Origin: Antedon mediterranea
Lineage: Eukaryota > Echinodermata > Crinoidea > Comatulida > Antedonidae
Length of the DNA stretch: 64,000 bases
Reading direction: 5' to 3'
NCBI RefSeq assembly: GCF_964355755.1
Contig: NC_092676.1
Location: 20,814,288 to 20,878,287, forward strand
Shown here: piece by piece, positions 35,189 through 47,100 of the stretch
Numbering within the stretch: the stretch's first letter is position 1
Layout: every line of letters starts with the position of its first letter
Notes under the pieces: model-generated
Seen by the model: the letters and a program-made list of their open reading frames with translations, nothing else
The model's database searches: none
Told to the model about the DNA's origin: nothing
Program-made: the position numbers and the translations under genes

Positions 35189-35788
35189 TCAAGCAGTTCT
35201 ACATCTATCTGAGACTAAACGAATGGTTCGACTTTTATTCAATGATGTTAAAAGTTTGTATTCGGCTGGCATGTGGTGATTAGTGGCATAATTCAGTGTC
35301 CTGTAATTGTCGTAGTAATGATGTTTTAACGGTTGGCCACTCGGTGATTTATAAAATGGATAAAAACAATAACGAAACATATCGACACATTGACCCAGCT
35401 GCTGTATACATGATTAACCACAGAGATGGGTTTCTTATTTTCCAAAATCTGAAAGAAAATTAACCGATTTGTTGTAGGCTATGAAGAAAATTATATTTAT
35501 TCATGCATAATTTAATGTGCTGATGTCAATTTATTTCTGTTGTCTTTAATTATGTTCATTTTCAGTATGCATTATCAATATTTTACTGGTTGAACATTCT
35601 TGTAAGAAACGTTAAATCCCCAGCTCAAATCCACTGTCTTACAAAACGGAAGTTAATGAAAGAATAATACGATTAAGATGATACTTACTTTGTAACTAGT
35701 GGTAGCATACCTCGGTACGAATATACAATTCTAACTGTTAAATTATTCTGTTTGATACCTGCTACAAGATTATATGCGTAGCTTATAT
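35189..35788 (-). pseudogene. ST8-C: truncated ST8Sia-like pseudogene (exon 5 plus 3' end of exon 4)
   Basis: Exon 5 is 35189-35458 and the 3' end of exon 4 is 35689-35788. Two lesions are visible. First, two bases are missing relative to ST8-B in the motif S segment (near 35370), shifting the frame before YGFYPF. Second, exon 4 stops abruptly at 35788 and joins sequence that in ST8-D lies in intron 3 (near 42550), so about 400 nt of exon 4 with all of motif L are deleted. Exons 1-3 are not found; the flank is occupied by Helentron-like and LINE insertions (35935-38.4 kb). Motifs HYYD and HHMPAE survive in the downstream frame. A remnant of a sixth tandem unit that cannot encode an active enzyme. 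Confidence 0.85.
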
Positions 35789-35934
35789 TTTATTAATTAT
35801 GCCTTCTTGTTCTGTGTCAAAGTATCATAATCTAGTTTGTGTAATTATTATTCAAATACATTTATCAAATGAATCTGTATATTGTATAAAGAATACAAAG
35901 AGCATTGTATTATAGTATACAAAACAAGGCCAAC

Positions 35935-36182
35935 AGCCATAAGTCGCGTGCTCTCAGAAAAAAAATGAACTTTCGAAAAGTAATGTACTTTAAAACTTTT
36001 CTGTACATCAAAACAGGTCAAAAAGTACAGAAAAACGCAAAGTGATACCCGACAGACCGACCGACCAACATACCGACCGACATAGTTCAAACTTGTCTGT
36101 ACATCAAAACAGTTCAAAAAGTACAGAAAAGCGATAAAACGCATAGTGATACCGGACCGACAGACAGACAGACAGACCGACA
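35935..36182 (+). mobile_element. Helentron-like element H2, 5' part
   Basis: It starts CAAGGCCAACAGCCATAAGT in sequence matching intron 3 of ST8-D, followed by two rounds of 'gtacatcaaaacag' / 'gaccgacagac' repeats. It breaks off at 36182, where LINE sequence begins. No 3' terminus directly follows. Confidence 0.6.
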
Positions 36183-38330
36183 AATGTGTCTTTGTCGAAG
36201 TCTACACATCCACCAAGCCCATTATATGTGAGGTCATTTATAGATCAAACAATGTAGAAACTACCGTACAACACAACTATGTAACACACAAATTGATAAA
36301 ATCTCACATAAACTTACAAATGAAGGGAAAGAAACTTACCTAATGGGGACCTAAACTTTGATCTAAACTCATATGAAATAAACATCAATGTCAGAATACA
36401 TGTTGACAGCCTACTATCCAACTCATTCATTCCGCTCATAAACAAACCAACACGTATCACTAACCAATCAGCTACAATACTAGACAACATATTTACGAAC
36501 TTTATATCCACCCAATCAATAAAATCCAGCATTTTAATATCAGACTTATCAGATCACTTTCCAGTATTTTGTATAAACAAGACAGAAATATTTAAAAAAA
36601 ACAGAAAAACAAAAATATATTTTTAAACGACAAAACACAATACAGTGTTCACAAACTTTTAGAACAGAACTCCTGAATGAGCAATGGGAAGATACCCTAA
36701 CGTATTCAAATCCTCATCATTTGCAAATAAATTAACTGCTAAAATAGACAGGTGTTTCCCACTTAAACAAGTTAGAATAAAAACAGAAAAGTTAAGATCA
36801 TCGTGGATGACTAGTGGTATACAAGAAATATTGGAAGTAGTCAGAACAGCCACAAAATGTACATGAGAACAAATATGTTAAGCTCGATATTCTTCACGGC
36901 TGTCACTGAACACGATATTATGAAATATATAAGTAAATTAGATAAGAATAAGTCATGTGGTCATGATGATATAATGATAAAATATATTGTAAGTAATTAT
37001 GACCTACTTTCAAAACCAATTGGAGAGTGGTATAGTTCCAGATCAATTAAAAATAGCAAAAACTGTGCCTCTGTATAACAAGGCCATATAGATGGCTGCA
37101 GTCGCGTGCTCATTAGTGTTTACCGACCGACCGACCAACCTACCAACTGACCGATATTACTGAACATGTTTAAAAATGTTGAAATGTTTAAAAACATTCA
37201 TATTTTTTTAATTTACACGTGCGTATCCTGTCACTTTTGAAGTGCTCGTATAACGTAATTTTGAGTTGAAAAGTAAGTCAAGAAAACAGAAATTGGGCAA
37301 AAAGAGTGCGCAATAACATTTAACGCGGTCATCGAAAATAAATTTTGAAAATTTTAAGCGCGCGTACGCATGCGTTACATGCGATACGCACGTAATTGTA
37401 TTGCCATGTGATGATTTATGCCCTGAAATTTATGAGAACCAAATTTTATTTAATTGTGATTCATGGTTGTGAAGATATGATTACAAACGTGATTTCGTTA
37501 AATCGTGCGTAGACCGCGTAATTTTTTATTGCGTACCGTGAAAACATAACCACACCGATTCCTGGCCATAAGGAATATACTGTGAAAAATTGACTTAGCT
37601 AGATTAAACTGATATCAAGATAAGGTCAGAAAGCGATAAAACGCATAGTGATACCGGACCGACAGACAGACAGACCGACAGACCGACCGACCGACATAGT
37701 GAACTATAGAGTCGCGTCCACGCGACTAAAAAGGGTAATAAAGATGAGATTAGCAATTACAGACCGATATCTATCTTACCAGAACAATTTCTATTATGAT
37801 TGGTTCCCTAAATAAACTTAACAAAATCCTTCCTTATAAAGTCTTATTAACTATGTACAACTCACTGATCTTACCAAATATATCATTTTGTATACCAGTC
37901 TGGGGCACTACTGATGCCAAAAACATGAAACGTATCCATGTACTTAAAAAAAAAGGCTTTAAGAATGATATGTAAAACAAACTACTACCATCCATCTTTA
38001 CCACTATTTATTAAAACTAATTCCCTTACCGTTTATGACCTATATACAAATTGTGTTTCACTTTTTATGTTTAAATACAATAAAAATCAACTGCCATCAA
38101 ATTTTCATTATTTTTTTCAAACATATGACTCTATTCATCATGTACATGATACGAGAGACAAAAATAATTTGTATATCATCAAAAAGAACACAACGATGGG
38201 ACAAAGGGGAATATCTTATGAAGGGCCAAGAATATGGAACAATATTAGTAACGAAATTAGAATGAGTAATAATTTGTATAATTTCAAAAGGAAAATTAAA
38301 AGTTTACAGGAACAATGTAAATAGGTGTTT
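36183..38330 (+). mobile_element. LINE fragment (endonuclease plus partial RT), interrupted by H3
   Basis: Endonuclease pieces are readable: PIICEVIYRSNN near 36217, then PTRITNQSATILDNIFTNFI and SDLSDHFPVF up to about 36575. RT linker (SKLDKNKSCGHDD) and NYRPISILP follow. The sequence then jumps to the thumb region (GSLNKLNKILPYKVL), so the catalytic FADD core is deleted near 37790. The C-terminal ORF 37938-38324 ends with GPRIWNNISNEIR...KSLQEQCK. Jockey/CR1/L2-like in style, with several frameshifts; dead. Confidence 0.75.
37079..37729 (+). mobile_element. Helentron-like element H3, inserted in a LINE
   Basis: Begins CAAGGCCATATAGATGG and ends with the hairpin AGTCGCGTCCACGCGACT plus AA. 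Removing exactly this interval joins the flanking reverse-transcriptase frame (CTG TAT AA + A AAG GGT), so the ends and the lack of a target duplication are clear. Confidence 0.78.
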
Positions 38331-38621
38331 ATGTTATGAAAATTGTTTAATTTGTAATCGCATATAACTGAATTATCAATTGTTGTTTTTATATTAATTA
38401 ATATCAATATTTTAAAATGTTAAAGTTTAAGTTGTTTCACTATCGAGAGGGGCGCCCAAATTAAAGCTTGCTTGCTGTGGCGTCCCTTTTCCACATTTTA
38501 TATAAAATTGGTTGCCATTTTGAAAAATTGCCGCCATTTCAATATAAAGAAAAAACTAAAGTGTCAACCTAATGGATTCCTTGTCTGAAGTACATGTGTT
38601 TAGACACCAAGATCGTGCATC

Positions 38622-39222
38622 TACCTTATTACTTCCGCCAAGGAGGTTATGTTTTCACCCCTGTATGTTTGTGTGTGTGTTTGTGTGTGTGTTGGTGTGT
38701 GTTTGTGTGTGTCTGTCTGTGAACAGCCTGGAAGCCACAGTTTTTATCCGATTCTAACCAAATTTGGACACAATGATCTATGCCCAAAAAGCTCGGACAA
38801 GTTCGAATTTGAGGGGGAAAGATCATAGGTCAAGGTCACAACTAACAAAAAACTATTTTACTGCCTAGAGACCACAGTTTTGATTCGATTCTCACCAAAC
38901 TTAGCCACAATGATCAATGACACATCATATAATTGTGGTTAAATTTTGAAGGTTCAGGGTCAAAGATCAAGGTCCACAAAAAAAAAAAAAAAAGAAATAA
39001 AAAAATAATAAAAAAAAAAAAAACCCTCAGTGGTGCTTGAACCAGCGATCTCAACTGTGAGAGGCTGGATACATAACCATTACACCACACTGTCATCCAC
39101 AACTTATTTACACTTAGAACTAATAAAAAAAAGTGTTAAAAAAAAAATATTCAGGTGGCATTTTATGTAGGGGAATTTTACAGTAGGCGGAGGTTTGTAC
39201 TCTCGGAGTACCCTCTAGTTAG
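38622..39222. mobile_element. 'cttccgccaagg' element, about 600 bp, nested
   Basis: It begins TTACTTCCGCCAAGGAGGTT and ends GGTTTGTACTCTCGGAGTAC then CCTCTAG. The host repeat around it ('gtgcatctacctta' / 'gatctgattttatgcac') is uninterrupted at about 43045-43075. It carries (GT)n and a tRNA-like segment. Remnants of its right end occur at about 5570 and 32455. Confidence 0.65.
39025..39098 (-). repeat. tRNA-like SINE segment, minus strand
   Basis: Reading the minus strand: GTGTGGTGTAATGGTTA (A box) and CTGGTTCAAGCACC (B box), with a poorly paired anticodon arm. It is followed by A/T-rich tracts and lies within the element at 38622-39222. Confidence 0.5.
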
Positions 39223-39330
39223 ATCTGATTTTATGCACATTTTATATAAAATTAGCGGCCATTTTTCAAAATAGCCGTCATTTTAATACGAGGCAAAAAC
39301 AGGAAATATGTATTGACGAATATACATTAA

Positions 39331-39680
39331 TAATAGAGAGGTTTCGCAACCTTACGAAAACGGATACGTCATACATCCATTTGTGAAACTTTTGAGCTGA
39401 TCCCCAGTCATATTCGTAACTACAATCTAGCAGATTTTTTTTCAGTGAAATAGAATCACTCGCTTTGATGTTACGCTAGGCCTAGGCAGCCAAGCACCAA
39501 GCAACACGTACCTGCGCTTCGCTCAAATTTACCGCAGTCATATTTTGGACGCGCCTCGATATTTCGTTGTCATGCGAAACAGATTTTTTTTTATGGCTTA
39601 CGAAATACGAATACGTGTGCGTGACGTATCCGTTTTCGTTATGTTTTTATCGTATTCGTAAGATTGCGAAACCTCTCTAT
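39331..39680. mobile_element. TIR element, 'gagaggtttcgcaac' family, copy 2
   Basis: Clean ends: TAGAGAGGTTTCGCAAC at the left and GTTGCG-type complement GATTGCGAAACCTCTCTA at the right, with a probable TA target duplication. A partial third copy lies at about 34495-34530. Confidence 0.75.
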
Positions 39681-40189
39681 GTGGCTGCTGGGAATACATA
39701 ACCATTTTCTTTAAAAAAGAAAAAAAAAAGTTTAATTGCCTGAATAACCTGTTAATGTTTGTGGAGAACCTGGATTGTATTTTGTTGGGATAATTTTTCT
39801 TGTTTTGCTTTTGATGTTGTTTCTACCATTTTGCAAGTGTAGAGTGATATAAAGCACGCTTTGACAACATTCACACGAAGACACAGACCTGTGTGTTAAT
39901 GTAATGTTATTCAATAATGACGAAAAACTTGCAGCACACCTAAAAAAGTTTCGTCAGAATGTACAATGGTGCTGCCCCAAACAAATTAGTTAACTAATAT
40001 TAAAAGTAAAACAAGCAAGTATAAGATGAAATTGGAATAAAATAGGCCTATATAAAATCATAAAATTACTTGATCTTGTCAAGTCATGATAACTGACATT
40101 GGATGCCCAAAAGCCCCACATTCATCCGAATTAAACAAAAGAAAAGGCGGAGCAAGGGATGTGAATGCGGGAATTTCTTGCAGTGGTAG

Positions 40190-40600
40190 TTAATTCAGAT
40201 TCAGATTCGATTTATTAAGTCATTCATACATAGTACAATGATAATTGTTTCCTTGGCAGAAAAACACAAGCAAAATAATACACACATTATTTACATTCGT
40301 GATCAACAACAACTGATCAAGCAATATAAAATACAACAGACCTAATGACCTATCTTTGAAACTCATTGTTGTGTAGTCTAATAGCGCTAGGTAAGAATGA
40401 AAATTTATGTCTATTTGTTTTAACTGGAATTGTTGTTAATTTTCCAGATCTTGTAACTACTAACTTATTGTTGAGAATATGAGATTCATCAGATAAAATA
40501 CTATTTAATTTAGATATCATTTCATCATTACACATTTGTGTGATATCTTTAATCTCGACACCAGTAATTTTGCTTGCATTCCCAACTATTCTGTTAACTC
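40190..40600 (-). mobile_element. LINE 3' end in the ST8-D 3' flank (duplicate of the ST8-A copy)
   Basis: Same peptide (KTNRHKFSFLPSAIRLHNN) and the same tail as the copy at 9370-9790, with few differences. It supports a segmental A/D duplication rather than independent insertions. Confidence 0.6.
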
Positions 40601-40811
40601 ACTCACATTTCTCTTTGTTAGCACATTTTCCAAAGTAACACAGCAAAGCTTAATACAGATTTAATAACACTTAAGCGCATACAAAACAACCGGATCTTAA
40701 ACAACTATAATAGTAAAACCAAACATAGCAAAAATTACAAAACTATTCAATACAGGTAAAACATTGTTGACTTTCCTTAAGCAATAAAGAAATTGAATTG
40801 AATTGAATTAA

Positions 40812-40950
40812 GCTCTGCCTACACTATCAAAATAGTTGGACAAAAAAGGTGTGATGTGCCCATATATGGTAGTGATTTGACATCATCATTTTCATGTATG
40901 GGCACATCACATTTTTTTTGTCACATCAAGTTTTAGAGTGTAGACAAGGC
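40812..40950. mobile_element. Foldback MITE 'tctacactatcaaact' family, ST8-D copy
   Basis: Orthologous position to 9998-10134 and nearly the same sequence. Confidence 0.75.
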
Positions 40951-41174
40951 TTTATTCAAGTTAAGAATATAATTATGATTCTATAGTCGAAATCGGCGGA
41001 TGTGTGTGAAGAACATTGAGAGAGATTCTTATCGGAAAGTTCAATAGTTTTAAAGTCTAAGGTTGAACATTGAAAAACACATGTGATATTATTGCATATA
41101 ATATTGTTGTTATTTGTTGGATTACACACAAAGGGTACCACTTATAATTAAAACAATGTTTACACCCCACCCAT

Positions 41175-44100
41175 TCAAGCAATTCTACATCTATCTGAAA
41201 CTAAACGAATGGTTCGATTTTTATTTAATGATGTTAAAAGTTCGTATTCGGCTGGCATGTGGTGATTTGTGGTATAATTCAGTGTCCTGTTGTCGTAGTA
41301 ATGATGTTTTAACGGTTGGCCACTCGGTGATTTATAAAATGGATAAAAACCATATAACGAAACATATCGACACATTGACCCAGCTGCTGTATACATGATT
41401 AACCCAAGCGATGGGTTTCTTATTTTCCAAAATCTGAAGAAAAAAATAACTCATTTGTTGTAGGCTATGAAGAAAAAATTATATTTATGCATGCATAATT
41501 TAATGTGCTGATGTCAATTTATTCCTGTTATCTTTAATTTCATTTTCAGTATGCATTATCATTATTTTACTGGTTGAACATTCTGGTCAGAAACGTTAAA
41601 TCCCCAGCTCAAATCCACTGTCTTACAAAAACCGAAGTTACTGAAAGAATAGTAAGAATAAGATGATACTTACTTTGTAACTAGTGGTAGTATACCTCGG
41701 TACGAATATACAATTCTAACTGTTAAATTATTCTGTTTGATACCTGCTACAAGATTATGTGCGTAGCTTATATTCTTTTCTGCGTTCAATTTAGAAATCC
41801 ATATATAAGTATCATGTAGCTCTTTAAACGTCTCGTATGAAGTTTTGTAGCAACTATTTGAAGTGTTTGTTAGACATAAACCGCTTTTGATACTGGCGGC
41901 CCCATTGAGCACCATCATATCTATTTTACTACCAACGTCTTGTTCAAAACCAATAGTTTGTGCAAGATTTCCTCTAAAAACAAAGTCATGTTCATCTATT
42001 TCACGTCCACAACTGCTGTTTAGTAGAATACCAGCACTGCCTACAACTGCACAGGTTCCTTGCATAGGAATACTGTCGATGCCATCTGGTAAATGTGTCA
42101 TATTCTCATTTTGCTTGAAGTCATCTTTGTAAATTAGTGTTAATAGAGATGGTTTGAATCCAGCCTTCTGAAGCCGTTTTCTGTAATAGAAATAAAAACA
42201 TATACATTCTGGGCTTATAATTGAATTTTTTAAAACTCTAGACAGGCATGTTCAAATTCAGTTGCATACTTTTCGTTCTCTTTGTTGGAAGCAAACCATT
42301 TTTATTTAATTCGAACTGTCAATTTTACATGTAAAATCAGTTTAAAAAAAAGTAAAATATAGTACTTCAATAAAAACACTTTTTATTTTCAAATCCCCCT
42401 AAAATCAGAGTTTTATTCGGCCATTTTTCAGTTGTAGGCCTAATAAAGTTATTGACGTCCATAGACAAAAAATCAAACAAAATAATGCATTCACTTAAAT
42501 TTAACCAAAGACCATTACATGTTCAATTTGAATATTTTTCAGTTGTTATTTATAGTTTTGCCTTCTTGTTCTGTGTCAACGTATAATAATCTAGTTTGTG
42601 TAATTATTATTCAAATACATTTATCAAATTAATCCATATCTTGTAAAAAGAATACAAAGAGCATTGTATTATAGTATACAACAAAAGAAGGCTTCAATAT
42701 AAGCGCGTATGAAAAATGTAAACACCTAAATAGTCATATAGTATAGGACAAAAATCTGAAAAGATGCTTAGAAGTTAGTGGGTGTGGAATGTTAGAGGCT
42801 GTCTATCCTAATAATCCCTTCTGATACTGTAAGCCTTGTTGACACTTCATTTTTTGCCTTGTCTTGAAATTTTATATAAAAATATGTGCATAAAATCAGA
42901 TCTAAATAAGGTGGATATACAATCTTGTGTGTCTAAACACATGTACGTCAGACACGGAATTCAATAGGCTCTGTTGACACTTCAGTTTTTTACTCGTATT
43001 GAAATAGCCGCTAATTTTAAATAAAATGTGCATAAAATCGGATCTAAATAAGGTAGATGCACGATCTTGGGGACTAAACACATGTAATTCACACAAGAAA
43101 TCCAACAGGCCTTGTTGCTGCTTTATGCCTTGTACTGTTGATTGGCAGGTTATTGTCTCTATATTTACATGGTAAACAGAATTCTAAATAGAAAAGGAAT
43201 TAATTAGATAACAAATATGTTATAAAATGGCTGACAAATGTATCTAAAAAGTGCAAAAAAGGGTGACACTAAAAAAAAGCTAGATGAATGATCTTGGAAT
43301 CCATTAGATCTACAATAAATACATTTTAATAGTTATTGTATTTTCTGAAATGACACCTTTATCAATTTGAGAAACAAATTCCAGATTTTTGATTTCATGA
43401 ACAGATAAATTAGGTACCTATTTTGATTAGGTAACCAACCTTATATAGCCTAGATCTGATTTTATGCACATTTTATATAAAATTGGCGGCTATTTTTTAA
43501 AAAGACACAAAATGAAGTGTCAACAGGGCCTAGAGTGACCAGAAGTGATTAATTATGATATATGGCTATGTTGACAACCTGTTAACATTCCACTCCCCCA
43601 TTCTATTTGATAGGATAACTAGGAAGGTATAATACCAGTGTATTATGATCAGTGATATGATTACCGTATCCAGTAAAGCCGAAAGCAAAACTTACCTCAT
43701 ACCTAATGCTTTGCTTTCTTTAATGTGATTAATCAATACTCTCCTACAAACAAAATCATAGGATAAATTATAATGAATAAACGTAAACGAAATACTCTTT
43801 TGATAAGAAGTAATAGAACATAACTTAGCGGAGAGTTTTCGTTTTGGCAGTTACCAATTAATTTTCATCCGACAGTGTGCTAATTTGAACTCTTTTAAAA
43901 CCTCACTGAAGATTATTTATTATTTATCTCACTGGAGTGTCTTCATTTACGGTATCTATTATATAAATTGTGGTTAATTCTGACATAGGCAAGCACAATG
44001 CAAAAACGTCGGTAAATCTATCTTAGATGTACCGCGAAACGTAGATTTGATAACATTAGTTTTCACATCGACGCTATTGTTCCATATTTCTATCTTAGGA

Positions 44101-47100
44101 AGATATTATAGGGATTTTATAAGAAATTTTCTGATTTCAATGGGTAAATTTTAAGTAATTTCCGGGTTCACGGTAAGGTGTTGGTTTCAGCCAGGGAGTT
44201 GTAAAACAACTACCTGTTTCAACTAAGTTGGCCGTTGGTGCTTGGTGGTGATAGCCATTTTGTTTTTTTGGTTTATTTTCGAACCGCTCGTGTGAAGGTA
44301 TATAATAGTAGTACATAAACCCCGATAGCCGAGTTGTTGAGTAAGCTGTCAAGACATTATGTACACTGTGCGCTATCTGTGTCCCGTCAGGACCCTGGGA
44401 TACTTCTGCCCATGTTGCAAGCCGTCTTCCTTCTTAGGCAACTGTGTCGCGGAATAATGTATTAATTATACCAATTAGGATGGTATTTATTTGAATAAAC
44501 GCCCGGAACACCTCCCCAATAAAACATCAATTAAAATAATTATCTCGCTACTCAACCCCCCCCCCCCCCCCCAAATACATCTAATAAACGCCCATCCACA
44601 TTTATACACACAATATTGTATTAGGCCTATATTTATAACCCAATTGTGACTATTTTTAGTAGATTTCTTCGAACTGTAATCTACAATTTACCAAGCATTT
44701 GTTATTCTTTTTTACCACTTTTCATATCTACAATAAACACTCGCCTAAAACGCTATTAATCATCTAAGACACTTAGGTTAGTGAGTACGTTTAGTTTTAC
44801 GAATATCAAAAGCATTTAAATAATGGTAACCGACCGAAATTGTCCAGGCCAGAATGTCATTCTAAAACTGTTTACGTCCTGAGTCATTATCATTCCGAGA
44901 ACCATCATCTACACTTCCTAGAGAGGGAGCGAGCGAGCTCACCCTCTATAATAATAATAATTTATTTGGAGATTACACTTTTACAACAGTGGCACTCGAC
45001 CAAATGGAAGGTGCATCCAAAAGAAATATACAAAAAAAAAACATGATATAGAAAATAACATTTACAATAAAAAGTCAACATGTCAAAACAATTCAACTAC
45101 AGTAACTACAATACCATTGATAATTAACACTACAGCAGCAGGAAACCCACTGCCACCTAAAAATACAAAATTACAAGAAATAAACAATAATAGAATAGGT
45201 AGGAACTGTACAATATAAAATGAATTGGGCAACAACAATGTAGACCTAACATTATAATGAGATAGATATCGATCATTTAGTTTGATTGATATGAACATTA
45301 CTCGCCTAGAACAATACATCTGTGTGCCCAAGCTCTGTTAACATAGTGCTTACAGTAACAATCAAAGACATTTGATATGGAATCGACGTCATACATTATA
45401 ATGATAGTAGTTATCAATTCCACCTAATACAAGATTTAATTTGGTGTTCAGGTAACCAGAGATAAAATTTTCCCATACATCTAAATGATTGATATCGATT
45501 AACATATATTCTAATTTGGTATATTCTTCAATCCTTATGCCATTGAGTTGGTAATTACATGTGAATAGAAAATGTTGAATGTCTTCTAAACCATTCTTAC
45601 ACATTTTACAGATACCCTCATATTCAGGAAGCCACTTACAACTCATGTGACCTAAAGGAAGGGTATTAGAACGTAGTTTGAATTTGAGGCTAGATCCTAG
45701 AAAGTCTGTACAATCCAATCAATATTTTTCAAGGCACGGATTAGACTTAATAAGAGAGTATGTCTGAAGTGACGATTTTCTTAGCATTTCACTTTTACAA
45801 AATGCAATGTTTGTGTCATGCATCAATTCTTTAAATCTCTTAACCACGGTGTTTATCCATGTTCATTACATAATTAATAAATTTGGCTCTAGATATATCT
45901 TGAATAACTTTAATTGGAACCCACCCTAAATCTCCATACAAGGCCTCTTTAGGTGTATTTTTACTTGCTTTTAAGATGTACCGCGCCATTGTAATCGAAG
46001 TGACTCAATTTTATCAATATCTTTCCTGCTTTGGCTGATCCACACTGAACAAGCAAAATTTATTGTAGGCAGAACAATTGTTTTCCATAGAATGTCACCA
46101 TAGAAAATTCTACTAAAATTATCAAATCGGTCTATAATTGACTTAATAAAAGCAATGACTCTATTTATTGCCTTTATTGATGATTTGGTCGATGTGAAAA
46201 AGATCTGAAATATTTCTTGATATGCAAGTACCAAGATATTTATAGGTTTCAACCTCAGAAATAAATTGATCGCCCAATTTCCACATCTTATTGTTTATGC
46301 GCTGTCCAATAATAAGGACCTTCGACTTTTCATGATTAAAATTTAATTTCCTTGACTTTGCAAATTTAGATGCTAGATTGAGCATCTCGCTCAGATCATT
46401 TTCTTTGTTTGCCATAAAGTACAACGTCGTCTGCCCAAAAAAGGCTACCCATACATACATTATAAATACGAACACCTAGATCATGTTTTTTGAGTAATTT
46501 GGCATAAGAATTACAAAACAAAGTCGGTGATAAAACACATACCTGTTTAACTCCTCCATCGATATTAAAGAATTTAGTGTCTATTTTACCAAATCTTACT
46601 TTACCTTGCACATCGTGATATAAACTATCGATTAATTTCCATAGCCTACTTCTAAACCCAATATTCCATGCTGCCATTTGCATTCCTTCCCTCCAAACCG
46701 TATCGAATGCTTTTTTTAAATCTAAGAAGGCCATGAAGGTTTTTTTTCCTTCAAGCAGATGACAGGAAGCTATGCTTTTGAGGGTAACTATGTGATCCTC
46801 ACATCGTCGCGAAGGTCTAAACCCTCCCTGTACTTCTGACAACACATTTTTATCTTCCAGAAAGTCAGAAATATTGTTTTAAATGATTCGGTTAAATATT
46901 TTCGAGATACACGGAGTAAGTGAAATCCCCCTGTAGTTATTAATATCCCTGTGGTCCCCTTTTTTTTATGAACGGGTACAATACTACTTTTATTCCAGTC
47001 ATTTGGAACTTTTTCTAAAGCAATTATTCTATTAAATAAAGCAAGGATTGACATATTCAAACATTTACCACCATTTTTAAAAATTTCATTAGTGATCGTG

